From Granulicella arctica (GTDB lineage Bacteria > Acidobacteriota > Terriglobia > Terriglobales > Acidobacteriaceae), in assembly GCF_025685605.1 (NCBI RefSeq), contig NZ_JAGTUT010000001.1, forward strand, positions 3,038,001 through 3,102,000: a stretch of DNA of 64,000 bases, given 5' to 3'. The position numbers were made by a program, and so were the translations under genes. Shown here piece after piece: positions 55,753 through 64,000 of the stretch. Each line of letters starts with the position of its first letter. Position 1 is the first letter of the stretch. Under the pieces are notes generated by a model. That model was not told the origin of the DNA, did not search any database, and worked only from the letters and a program-made list of their open reading frames with translations.

Positions 55753-56535
55753 CTATTCCTTCGAACTGGCAAATGGTAATCCGACGCGGTAGGTCTTGGC
55801 CTCGTCTATTGTTCCTCGATATGCACACCGCTTGATTGTGACCGTCTTCTGCTTCCAGTCAATATCTTCCCATTGAAGTCCCAGCATTTCACTCAGTCTC
55901 AGGCCCAATGCGGCAACGGTCATCACCATCAGATTGTATGGCTGCTGTAGAGAAGCGATGATAGCCACGGCCTGTTCGGGAGTCAGTAGGACAATTTCCT
56001 TCGCTCGTTTCGTAACTCCACGCACCTTTATCAACTCGATAGGATTACGGTTCAGGTCCGCATACTCCCAAAGTTGGCCGAGGTCATAAAAGCTTATGAA
56101 GCATTGAACGAATATGACCTTTGGACGGAGCAGCAAGAGGCAACGCATTCAGCCATTTGCTCATTACTTACGCCTTCATATCAGTGAGCGCCACGCCGCC
56201 CCACTTCGGTCTGATGGGGTCTCGATGATCGATGTGTAGAACCCACGAGTGGACGCCTTGGGTGGCATCTCCTCGGCTATGTACCGATCTAAGAGAGTCG
56301 CGAAGATGACTGTCTGGACGTAGTTGGCTGCTTTGCCGTCGTTCCCCGAGAAGCAGACCTTGCAACTTCTGCCGAGCAAGTTTCTCTGTGGGATAGTCTG
56401 CACCGCTAAAGGTTACATTCTCCGTTTGCTCTCGCCGTTCTTGACGAGGTTTATATGGAGCTCCCAAGCGAAGCCCTTTGCTCGTTTGACCTTCCGAAAA
56501 GCCCCACCTTTATACCTGTCGTGCGTGCTATGCAA
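55753..56535 (-). pseudogene. Tyrosine integrase next to tRNA-Cys, broken
   Basis: Reading from about 56535, the N-terminal arm (GGAFRKVKRAKGFAWELHIN), the core-binding domain (YPTEKLARQKLQGLLL; NYVQTVIFATLLDRYIAEEM) and the start of the catalytic domain (ALGLRLSEMLGLQWEDIDWK) appear in three frames. The C-terminal catalytic His, Arg and Tyr are absent. The gene begins about 90 bp from the 3' end of tRNA-Cys, on the same strand, the classical place for an integrase that uses a tRNA 3' end as attachment site. Confidence 0.8.
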
Positions 56536-56622
56536 TCTCACCCCTTGGTGTTTCTAAGAGGGACGTTAGCATGCAGTGGGTTCAAGGGTTTTCCAACATT
56601 TGGCGTAAGAGGTTTATTTTGT

Positions 56623-56698
56623 TGGAGCACCGAATGGGATTTGAACCCATGAATACTGGTTTTGCAGACCAGCGCGTTAGCCACTTCGCCATCGGTGC
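56623..56698 (-). tRNA. tRNA-Cys (GCA), CCA end encoded
   Basis: The acceptor stem GCACCGA pairs with TCGGTGC, the anticodon loop reads CTGCAAA with anticodon GCA, and the T-loop is GGTTCAAATCC. The discriminator base is U, as usual for tRNA-Cys, and the CCA is encoded (56623-56625). It gives a full 73-base cloverleaf plus CCA. Confidence 0.93.
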
Positions 56699-57121
56699 TT
56701 CGGGTAATGATCGCAATCAATGCACAAATCTAAATGACTGATAGAACAAAGCTCTTTTTGAACGATACCAGTTCTGTCGGTTTTATCCAGCATCACTGTC
56801 GTTGATTCGATTGCTGCTAATTACAGTGTAACTGGAGCAAAGATGTTTGACTTCTCAAACTCACTCATCTGTTCTCCCTTACCCTTGTGCTTATGTTTGG
56901 GCAAAAGAAGAAACCCACCCTGCTTTGCTTTGGGTGGGTCAGGCTCTTCGAACTGGCTACGTCGATTCGCTCAGACACGCACTCGATCGCCAATACAGCG
57001 GCGGCGTCGGGTCGAGTTGGAGATCATCGTCATAGAAAATTTTGTCCGCAGCCAGATATGCTGGCATGGAGCCGGTTTGCTCCACTTGCGGTTCTCAAAA
57101 CATACTTCCGAGGTGCTCATC
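56699..57121. other. Intergenic region with one hairpin
   Basis: The long frame from 56843 is an unsupported extension of the PhzF-like gene. A perfect eight-base hairpin (ACCCACCC with GGGTGGGT, 56913-56939) is present. No gene is seen. Confidence 0.45.
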
Positions 57122-58054
57122 ATGTCAAATCACGGAGATCTCCCAGAAGAGCTTCGAAGCTTCAATTACTCACAGGTGGATGTTTTCGCAGAGCGTGCCA
57201 TGGAGGGAAATGCTCTTGCAATCTTTACGGACGCACGTGGTCTTTCGACTGAGGAAATGCAAGCCCTGGCGCGAGAGACCAACCTTTCCGAGACTACGTT
57301 TATCATTCCGCGAGATGAGGCAATCGAACGTGAACACGGAGTGCAGGTACGCATCTTCACCACGCAGGAGGAGCTTCGCTTCGCCGGACACCCTACACTC
57401 GGCACTGCGAGCTGGCTTTATTGGAAGCATCCTGTCTTCAAAGGAGCCGAGCAGATCACCCTGGATCTTCCTGTTGGCCGTATTCCTGTGCGCTTCAGTC
57501 CGGTTGAGCGTGGACAGCGTGGAGTCTTTGGCACCATGCACCAAAATGATCCCAGCTTTGGCCATATTCACGATCCGGGAGCTATCGCCGAAGCGCTCGG
57601 CCTAACCGTCGAGGATCTCGATCCCTTGCTCCCCATTCAGACCGTCTCAACGGGCATGGCGTTCTGTATCGTGCCGCTCCGTTCGATGGAGGTCGCAGCC
57701 CGTCTGCAAATTCCATACGTTCGTGCGCAGACCTATCTGGACCACAGTGACGCCAAGTTCTTTCACTGCATTACCCGTGCCGAGGCCGCATCTGGAGCGG
57801 ACTGGCATGCGCGTATGCAGTTCTACAACGGTGAAGATCCAGCTACAGGATCTGCATCAGGATGCACCATTGCCTACCTCGTGCAGCATGGCCTTGCTGT
57901 CAGCGGCCAAGCCGTCGTCATCGAGCAGGGAATTGAGATGCTCCGTCCAAGTCGCATTCACGTTCAAGCGACATCGCGTGACAATTCCATTTCGGGAGTG
58001 TTCGTCGGAGGACGCACTATTCTCGTTGCAAAGGGACGCCTTTTCATCCCGTGA
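57122..58054 (+). CDS. PhzF family isomerase-like protein
   Basis: ATG 57122 follows CGAGG at about nine bases. The 310-residue protein has two similar halves of the diaminopimelate-epimerase-like fold. The PhzF catalytic Glu is in NLSETTF (E57), RFAGHPTLG is the substrate loop, and GEDPATGSA is the conserved second-half motif. Despite its name, most PhzF-like proteins do not make phenazine; no phz genes are here. The reaction is unknown. Confidence 0.88.
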   Translation: MSNHGDLPEELRSFNYSQVDVFAERAMEGNALAIFTDARGLSTEEMQALARETNLSETTFIIPRDEAIEREHGVQVRIFTTQEELRFAGHPTLGTASWLYWKHPVFKGAEQITLDLPVGRIPVRFSPVERGQRGVFGTMHQNDPSFGHIHDPGAIAEALGLTVEDLDPLLPIQTVSTGMAFCIVPLRSMEVAARLQIPYVRAQTYLDHSDAKFFHCITRAEAASGADWHARMQFYNGEDPATGSASGCTIAYLVQHGLAVSGQAVVIEQGIEMLRPSRIHVQATSRDNSISGVFVGGRTILVAKGRLFIP

Positions 58055-58717
58055 TGCAGGGCTTTTCAACAGGGCTTCTGCTCGAATCATCAGCATTAGA
58101 GCGGGCTTACGTTGTACCGGTGGATGAGCAATCTCTAATGTGGCCTGTATTCGCTTTATCTTTGCTGTTGCCAAGCTGTTCCTGTGACCGTACTGTTGGG
58201 AAGCGTTGACGAGGACAGTGACCCCAAAATCACACCTAGATGACGATTGCTTTCGCCTGATTTACGACAACTTGAGTTGAGAGAAGCTCGACTGCGGTGC
58301 AGTCGTGTCTCCTCAGCGCACCATCGTTCCCTGCTCACGCAGATGATTCGATTCCTGTTCTTTGGGCATCGTTTCTATCTGCTCCGCAGCAGACTCGATC
58401 TCATGCGCTGCTTGGAGCACGGGCAACCTGCGTCCTGCATACAGCTTCTCTCGCACCCGCGGTTCGGCACGGAGTCTCCATCGCAGAGCCGGGGGCACTG
58501 CTTCTCAATGAAGCAGACAGGAGAGCCTTGTCTACGGACATCGCGCTTCGTCTGCTCCGTCGGATGTAGCGCTCCCTCATGCGCCGGAGTTTCCGGTCGC
58601 ACCGCGGGCCACACGAACTTCCCCGAGGGGAGCGTGTCTGCCAAACAGCAGCCGCTTCGTGAAGGCCTATCCGCCGGACCCGCCGCTACGGCGCAGTCTG
58701 GCAGAAGCGAGATTGCA
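58055..58717. other. Intergenic region, no clear gene
   Basis: Several overlapping frames run through this stretch on both strands, including an upstream extension of the response-regulator gene, but none shows a domain or ribosome binding site. Confidence 0.4.
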
Positions 58718-59155
58718 ATGCGCCCCAAGAAGGTTATTCTCTGCGTCGACGATAACGAGCAGGTCCTGTCCGTTCGCACCTTCCTCCTTGAAACCCGTGG
58801 CTATCGGGTCATCCAGGCACTCTCTCCACACGATGCGCTCGAACAGATTCAGCAAGCGGCTCCCGGCGCGATCGATCTTCTCCTCTGTGATCTCCTCATG
58901 CCCCAGATGGACGGTAATGAACTCGTTCGCCGTTCCAAGCAACTTCATCCTTCGCTTCCCGCGATGATCGTGTCCGGTACTGTAAACGCAGCGGATCGCG
59001 CCATCTGCGCCGATGCTTTTCTGCCCAAGGGAGCCTGTTCGCCGGTAGAAATGCTTGAACGCATTCGCATCCTGGTTGCTCGCAAACGTGGACCGCGAAA
59101 GGCGGTCACCTCGCAGCACCACGGTCCGATGATGGCCGTTGCCCTCGCTTCGTAG
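58718..59155 (+). CDS. Stand-alone response regulator receiver protein
   Basis: From ATG 58718 the 145-residue protein is a receiver domain with no output domain. The acidic pair is D11/D12, the phosphorylated Asp is D58 (LLLCDLLMPQMDG), followed by the switch Ser (IVSGT) and conserved Lys K104 (LPKG). A short tail follows. The partner kinase is not in the window. Single-domain receivers commonly act in phosphorelays. Confidence 0.85.
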   Translation: MRPKKVILCVDDNEQVLSVRTFLLETRGYRVIQALSPHDALEQIQQAAPGAIDLLLCDLLMPQMDGNELVRRSKQLHPSLPAMIVSGTVNAADRAICADAFLPKGACSPVEMLERIRILVARKRGPRKAVTSQHHGPMMAVALAS

Positions 59156-59196
59156 GCGTTTGCAGTAGAGCCAATCCCCAATCTGGAGAAGAACAA

Positions 59197-59724
59197 GTGT
59201 CAGATTTTGTTGAAATACGTGAATGTTCGGTGGCTGATTCTACTGCGTTGGCGCTCATCGGGGCGGCCACGATGCTCGAAGCCTTTGCCGGCTTGGTTCC
59301 CGGCCACGCGTTGATTGCGCATTGCCAAAAGAATCATGTTTCGGCGGCAGTAACGTCGCTCCTGGAACAACCCCAGACGCGGGCATGGCTGGCCGAAGTG
59401 CCACCTGGCGCGGCACCCATCGGTTACGCGATCCTTACTGCTCCCACCTTTCCGGAGGAACTTGTGCAGGATGGTGATCTGGAACTGCGGCGAATCTATC
59501 TTTTCTCCAAATTTCACGGCAGCGGCGCGGGTCGGCGCTTGATGGAGATTGCGATCGCGACTGCTCGCGAGCAGAAGGCTTTACGGCTACTCCTGGGAGT
59601 TCACCCTGACAATCAACGTGCGCTTGCCTTTTATCGTAAGAATGGCTTTGTGCAGATTGGAACTCGCAGCTTCCAGGTGGGCACGTCCATCTTTGAAGAC
59701 CCCGTCTTCGCCCTGACGCTCTAG
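59197..59724 (+). CDS. GNAT family N-acetyltransferase
   Basis: A GTG start at 59197 follows GGAGAAG. The 175-residue protein has the acetyl-CoA loop LFSKFHGSGAGRRLMEIA and the end motif NQRALAFYRKNGFVQIG. The substrate is unknown. Its stop overlaps the stop of recG (convergent) by four bases. Confidence 0.85.
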   Translation: MSDFVEIRECSVADSTALALIGAATMLEAFAGLVPGHALIAHCQKNHVSAAVTSLLEQPQTRAWLAEVPPGAAPIGYAILTAPTFPEELVQDGDLELRRIYLFSKFHGSGAGRRLMEIAIATAREQKALRLLLGVHPDNQRALAFYRKNGFVQIGTRSFQVGTSIFEDPVFALTL

Positions 59725-62024
59725 GCTTCGACAAGTCCGTATCGGCGCTGCCACTGATGCCTGAGCCGCGACCAGACCGCGTCCGATTCGACCTTTGAAA
59801 TAGCCGGATCGGGCTCAAGCGCAAAGCGCGCCGCTTCGAGCTTGGCAAGCTCCAGCAGTGCTCGGTCGCGCAACAGGTTCGCCACGCGAAACTCCGGCAT
59901 ACCTGCCTGCCGTGTGCCAAAGAACTCTCCCGGACCACGCTGTTGAAGGTCCAACTCGGCAAGCTCGAAGCCGTTCTGCGTTCGTACCATTGCTTCCAGC
60001 CGCGCCTCAGCCTGCTCTGACACGCGCGGGCCAGTCATCAGAATGCAGAAGCTCTTCGCTGCGCCTCGCCCAACGCGGCCACGAAGCTGATGCATCTGGG
60101 CAAGCCCAAATCGCTCTGCATGCTCGATTACCATGACCGAGGCGTTCGGCACATCGACGCCGACCTCGATCACTGTCGTCGCGATCAAAACATCGATCTC
60201 GCCGCGCTTGAAACGGTTCATCGTTACCTCTTTGTCATCCGAGCTAAGCCGACCGTGCAGCAAGCCAAGCCGCAGGCCGGCGAGCGCGCCGTTTCGAAGC
60301 TCGTCGAACATGGCGGTCGCCGACCGTAACTCCTGCTTCGGCGTAGGCAGCTTCGCCTGTTTCGGCTTAGCAGCGACCTTCTTGCTCACACGCTTTGGCT
60401 TCACCGTTGCAGAGGCTTCGATTCTCTCTACATCGTGTGCGAAATCAAGCTCAGGTTGATCGTCTTTTGCCCCCTCAATGACTGGGTAGACGAGATAAGC
60501 CTGTCGCCCAAGTCCAACTTGCTTGCGAACAAACGCCCAGACCTCTTCTGCCCGCTGATCGCTCGTCTGCCGCGTCACAATAGGCGTTCGACCGGGCGGT
60601 AACTCGTCGATGACGCTCACGTCCAGATCGCCGTAGAGCGTCAACGCTAACGTGCGTGGAATCGGCGTTGCTGTCATCACCAACACATCCGGGTCGAGCG
60701 CTCCGGGTTTCTTCATCAACTTGAAGCGTTGCTGGACGCCGAATCGGTGCTGCTCGTCCACGATCACCAGGCCGAGATTGTCGAAGTCAACCTTGTCCTC
60801 GATCAGGGCGTGCGTCCCAATGGCGAGATCAGTTTCGCCGCGGTAGATTCGCCCGCGCGCCTCACGCTTCATAGCTTCATCCAGCGAACCAGTCAACAGC
60901 GTTACACGATACGGCTTGCCCGTTCGCGGTGATAGCACCTCGGCCAGCAGCTTGCGAGCCGACAGATAATGCTGCGTCGCCAAAATCTCGGTCGGGGCCA
61001 TGAGCGCAGCTTGATAGCCATTCTCGATGGCCACCAAGGCTGCCTGCATTGCGACAATCGTCTTGCCGGAGCCGACATCGCCTTGCAGCAGCCGACGCAT
61101 CGGCTGGGGCTGCCGCATGTCGCTTACGATTTCGCCGAGCACGCGCTTCTGCGCTGTCGTCGGATGGAAGGGAAGTACCTGCTTGATCGCCTGCCGCACC
61201 GTAGCGTCTGTCACAAAAGCCGTCCCCTCGCGCTCCCGCATCCGTCGCCGCTTGAGCTCAAGCCCAAGCTCGAGGTAGAACAGTTCCTCAAAGATTAACC
61301 GCCGGTGCCCCGATGTTGCCGCCGACATCAGCTCCACCATCGGCGTTCCGGCTTCGGGGAAGTGGATCGACCGGAGTGCCTGCATCCTTCCTGGCATTGC
61401 CAGCCGTTGCCGAAGCGCGCTCGGTAGCGTCTCCTGAGCCTCGATATTCCCTTCCGTCAACTCTTCGAAGACGCTCCACATCACCCGCCGCGTCCACTTG
61501 GAGGTGAGCTTCGCACCCCACGGAGTTGTTCCGCCGAGCGACTCGTAGATTGGCACGATCCTGCCCATTTCGAGCATGGCAAACTCGGCATCCGGGCCGG
61601 TCGTTCCCGGTGCGGGGAGAATCTCAAACTGAGGCTGGATCATCTTAAATCGCCCCGCAGACGACCGAGAGGCCTCAAGCTTTCCGTAGAGCGCAACCAT
61701 CTGCCCCAGCTTGAACTTGTCTTTCAGGTAGGTTCCGTTGAACCACATGCACTTCAGCGAGGTCAGACCCTGCCCGACTGTCATCTCGAAGAGCGGCCCG
61801 CCGCGTGTCGTCAGCAGGACCGATCCGCGCACCTCGCCGATCACAGACGACATCGTTCCAGCGACCAACTCACTCATTAGCACAGGGTTCAGCCGGTCTT
61901 CGTACCGGAACGGCAGGTGGTACAGCAGGTCCTCAACCGTCTCGACGCCCCGCCTGGCGAGTCCTTCGGCAACACGTTCACCTACCCGCTTTACAAACTT
62001 GATCGATGTCGATAGTTCCAGCAC
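59721..62024 (-). CDS. recG: ATP-dependent DNA helicase RecG
   Basis: The 767-residue protein has the N-terminal wedge/OB domain (YHLPFRYEDRLNPV) and superfamily 2 motifs (GDVGSGKT Walker A, VDEQHRFG motif II, MTATPIPRT motif III). The helicase C domain carries RGRVGRG and ends with the TRF-type hairpin region (QAGMPEFRVANLLRD). A basic Lys/Pro-rich insert of about 30 residues lies in the second helicase lobe (KRVSKKVAAKPKQAK). RecG remodels stalled forks and Holliday junctions. Confidence 0.95.
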   Translation of the reverse strand: MLELSTSIKFVKRVGERVAEGLARRGVETVEDLLYHLPFRYEDRLNPVLMSELVAGTMSSVIGEVRGSVLLTTRGGPLFEMTVGQGLTSLKCMWFNGTYLKDKFKLGQMVALYGKLEASRSSAGRFKMIQPQFEILPAPGTTGPDAEFAMLEMGRIVPIYESLGGTTPWGAKLTSKWTRRVMWSVFEELTEGNIEAQETLPSALRQRLAMPGRMQALRSIHFPEAGTPMVELMSAATSGHRRLIFEELFYLELGLELKRRRMREREGTAFVTDATVRQAIKQVLPFHPTTAQKRVLGEIVSDMRQPQPMRRLLQGDVGSGKTIVAMQAALVAIENGYQAALMAPTEILATQHYLSARKLLAEVLSPRTGKPYRVTLLTGSLDEAMKREARGRIYRGETDLAIGTHALIEDKVDFDNLGLVIVDEQHRFGVQQRFKLMKKPGALDPDVLVMTATPIPRTLALTLYGDLDVSVIDELPPGRTPIVTRQTSDQRAEEVWAFVRKQVGLGRQAYLVYPVIEGAKDDQPELDFAHDVERIEASATVKPKRVSKKVAAKPKQAKLPTPKQELRSATAMFDELRNGALAGLRLGLLHGRLSSDDKEVTMNRFKRGEIDVLIATTVIEVGVDVPNASVMVIEHAERFGLAQMHQLRGRVGRGAAKSFCILMTGPRVSEQAEARLEAMVRTQNGFELAELDLQQRGPGEFFGTRQAGMPEFRVANLLRDRALLELAKLEAARFALEPDPAISKVESDAVWSRLRHQWQRRYGLVEA

Positions 62025-62098
62025 AACCCGATACTAGCAAGCTGAGCGAGATCGTTACCCTGCTAAACTTGCGTCATCGCTCCTACTCCCGAGACCCA

Positions 62099-63043
62099 AT
62101 GCCCATCGTAGAACTCGAACACGTCCGTAAGGCTTACGACACCAAAGTCGCTGTTTCCGACCTCAGCTTCAAGATCGAACCGGGCACTATGTTCGGCCTA
62201 CTCGGCCCTAACGGCTCCGGTAAGACCTCCACAATCCGCATGATGATCGGCATTACCGTGCCGGACTCTGGTGCTGTTTCGCTCTTCGGCAAGCCGTTCA
62301 CCCGCGACGCTCTGAAGCGCGTCGGGTACCTACCCGAGGAGCGCGGCCTCTACAAGAAGATGAAAGTCATGGACCAGCTCATCTTTCTTGGTCAACTCCA
62401 CGGTCTCGATGCCACCGTTGCCAGCAAGCGCGCCCACGCCTGGTGCGAGCGCCTTCAGATTACCGAGGCTATCCCGAAGAAGACGGAAGAGTTGTCAAAG
62501 GGCATGCAGCAGAAGATCCAGTTCATCTCGACCCTTCTCCATGACCCGGAACTGATCATCATGGATGAGCCCTTCAGCGGCCTTGACCCCGTCAACGCGA
62601 CTCTGCTGATCGACACCCTGATCGACCTTCGCAAATCAGGCAAGACCATCCTCTTCTCGACTCATCGGATGGATCAGGTGGAGAAGATGTGCGACGCCAT
62701 CGCCATCATCCATCGTAGCCACCTCGTCCTCTCCGGTTCCATGCGCGACATCAAAGCAAGCTACCCGCGGAACCGTGTTCAGATCAACTTCAGCGGCGAT
62801 GCCTCGTTCCTTCAGCACCCTTCGATCGAGGAGTACAAGGACTACAGCGGCCGCGCTGAGATAAAGCTGCGACCAGCGGTCAGCGGAGATCCGGACGCCC
62901 AGCCTCTCCTCGCCGAGGCGATCGCTCGTGGCACACGCATCTCCCGTTTCGAGGTCACTGAACCGACACTCGAAGAGATCTTCATCGAAAAGGTTGGCGC
63001 GGAAAATATCGCCAACGCCGCAGGAGGAAACGTCGATGCATAA
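62099..63043 (+). CDS. ABC transporter ATP-binding protein (NatA-like)
   Basis: From ATG 62099 the 314-residue protein has Walker A GPNGSGKT (36-43), signature LSKGMQQK, Walker B LIIMDEP and the H-loop FSTHRMD. The C-terminal DUF4162 extension is typical of the NatA group. It powers an ABC-2 exporter together with the next gene, which overlaps it by eight bases. It is divergent from recG. Confidence 0.9.
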   Translation: MPIVELEHVRKAYDTKVAVSDLSFKIEPGTMFGLLGPNGSGKTSTIRMMIGITVPDSGAVSLFGKPFTRDALKRVGYLPEERGLYKKMKVMDQLIFLGQLHGLDATVASKRAHAWCERLQITEAIPKKTEELSKGMQQKIQFISTLLHDPELIIMDEPFSGLDPVNATLLIDTLIDLRKSGKTILFSTHRMDQVEKMCDAIAIIHRSHLVLSGSMRDIKASYPRNRVQINFSGDASFLQHPSIEEYKDYSGRAEIKLRPAVSGDPDAQPLLAEAIARGTRISRFEVTEPTLEEIFIEKVGAENIANAAGGNVDA

Positions 63044-64000
63044 TGTGTGGCTGATCGCCCAACGCGAATACCTTGAGCGTATCCGTACCAAGAGCTTCCT
63101 CGTCATGACCATCCTGATCCCGCTGCTTATGGGGGGCGGCATCTTCGGCAGCGCCTATCTTGGTGGCAAATCACAGTCGAATTCGCACATTGCTATCGTC
63201 TCGAAGGACATCCAGGTCGCCGAAGATCTGCAGGCGGAACTCGAGCATGGCAAGCACAGCAAGATGGTCGTTGATATCATCTCTCCACCAGCGGCTGACA
63301 CGCGTCACGTCCTCGATGGCGAGTTGGCGGATAAGCAACTCGACGGCTATCTCTGGATCACGCCCGGAGCCAACAGTGGGGCTCGTCCTTCGTTCGCCTG
63401 GACTCCAAAATCCAAAGCCGACATCGTTACCAAGGGAACCATTTCGACCGCGCTCCGCACCGTACTCACCCGCGAGAGCCTGACCCACCAGGGTATGGTT
63501 GCCTCCGATGTTGATGCCCTGATGCAACCGGTCGATCTCGACAACTCGCAGGCAGGTAAGAACGATGATTCTGAAACTGCGTTCTTCAGCGCCTATGCGC
63601 TCTTTTTCCTGATGTACTTTGTCATCATGCTGTACGGGATGAACGTGGCGCGCTCGATCATCGAAGAAAAAACCTCACGTGTCTTCGAGGTGTTGCTTGC
63701 TACGATCCGTCCCGAGGAGATGATGGCCGGCAAGGTCATCGGCGTTGGCTCGGTTGGACTGACGCAGGTCGGTATCTGGCTACTGACCGCGATCATTCTT
63801 ACAAGCACATCGCTTGTCGCTCACTTCACCGGCTCAGACGTTCATGTGCCTCTCAGCGCCATGCAGATCGGTTTTTTCATCGTCTTCTTCCTGCTTGGCT
63901 ACCTGCTCTACTCGTCGATTGCCGCTGCACTCGGAGCGATGACCAACTCTGAGCAGGAACTTCAACAGCTCAACATGTTCCTCGTCATGCCACTTGCCCT
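63036..64000 (+). CDS. ABC-2 permease (NatB-like), 5' part
   Basis: ATG 63036 follows AGGAGGAAACGTCG and overlaps the ATPase stop. The protein starts with a helix-bearing NVWLIAQREYLERIRTKSFL segment typical of NatB permeases and has a large extracytoplasmic domain (about 40-180). Helices from about 190 on (YALFFLMYFVIMLYGMNVAR) and the EEKTSRVFEVLL coupling helix follow. It runs past the window end, so about 321 residues are seen. With the ATPase it likely exports a small ion or peptide. Confidence 0.88.
   Translation, partial: MHNVWLIAQREYLERIRTKSFLVMTILIPLLMGGGIFGSAYLGGKSQSNSHIAIVSKDIQVAEDLQAELEHGKHSKMVVDIISPPAADTRHVLDGELADKQLDGYLWITPGANSGARPSFAWTPKSKADIVTKGTISTALRTVLTRESLTHQGMVASDVDALMQPVDLDNSQAGKNDDSETAFFSAYALFFLMYFVIMLYGMNVARSIIEEKTSRVFEVLLATIRPEEMMAGKVIGVGSVGLTQVGIWLLTAIILTSTSLVAHFTGSDVHVPLSAMQIGFFIVFFLLGYLLYSSIAAALGAMTNSEQELQQLNMFLVMPLA

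Noticed and set aside
56843-57121. N-terminal extension of the PhzF-like protein
   Set aside because: It runs through a hairpin and has no family similarity; the family N-terminus begins just after 57122.
58247-58717. N-terminal extension of the response regulator
   Set aside because: No domain and no ribosome site; the receiver domain begins directly after ATG 58718.
1-64000. CRISPR array
   Set aside because: No regularly spaced direct repeats were seen; the dispersed palindromic elements are irregularly spaced and intergenic.

Overview
The window looks like a chromosomal segment of an acidobacterium, probably of the Terriglobia (Granulicella/Edaphobacter/Terriglobus-like). The reasons are an Oar-like TonB-dependent receptor with an N-terminal carboxypeptidase-type plug extension, several secreted glycoside hydrolases and a sulfatase, a secreted BACON/FG-GAP protein, many Tat-type signal peptides, and a heterodimer-type lycopene cyclase fused into one chain. 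This is inference from gene content; no rRNA gene is present to confirm it.

Layout. 0-7.3 kb: the end of a tannase/feruloyl esterase gene, a secreted NIF3-like protein, a GH51 arabinofuranosidase with a small membrane protein behind it, and the HrpB helicase. 7.8-13.7 kb: a tight three-gene operon (GTGA and ATGA stop/start overlaps) encoding a multi-TIR protein, a membrane-anchored STAND NTPase with an RDD domain, and a SLOG protein with four membrane helices (SLATT-like). It has the logic of an anti-phage conflict system and is the most interesting locus here. 13.8-28 kb: polysaccharide and protein degradation (sulfatase and GH43 divergently arranged, a secreted metzincin protease with BACON, Ig-like and FG-GAP domains split by a frameshift, the TonB-dependent receptor, and a clan GH-D-like hydrolase). 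28-35 kb: lycopene cyclase, DUF2062 protein, DinB protein, toxin-antitoxin remnant, ArgA-like acetyltransferase, WalJ-like metallo-hydrolase. 35-48.6 kb: four divergent regulator/enzyme pairs (three TetR, one MarR), each with a palindrome in the shared promoter region, mixed with hypothetical proteins and copies of a dispersed palindromic element.

48.6-56.7 kb is an eroded mobile region. It contains one intact Gfo/Idh/MocA oxidoreductase, then an IS110 transposase fragment fused to a broken tyrosine recombinase, an NTF2-like gene, two tandem broken AraC-type regulators, a broken cupin gene and a second broken integrase next to a tRNA-Cys. The tRNA is the likely attachment site of the lost element. 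56.8-64 kb returns to core genes: PhzF-like protein, response regulator, GNAT acetyltransferase, RecG, and an ABC exporter pair (NatA/NatB-like) that runs off the window.

Working together: the hydrolases, sulfatase and TonB receptor could support scavenging of arabinose-containing plant or microbial polysaccharides. The TIR/STAND/SLOG operon would act as an inducible defence switch. The divergent regulator/enzyme modules look like separate small-molecule response units.
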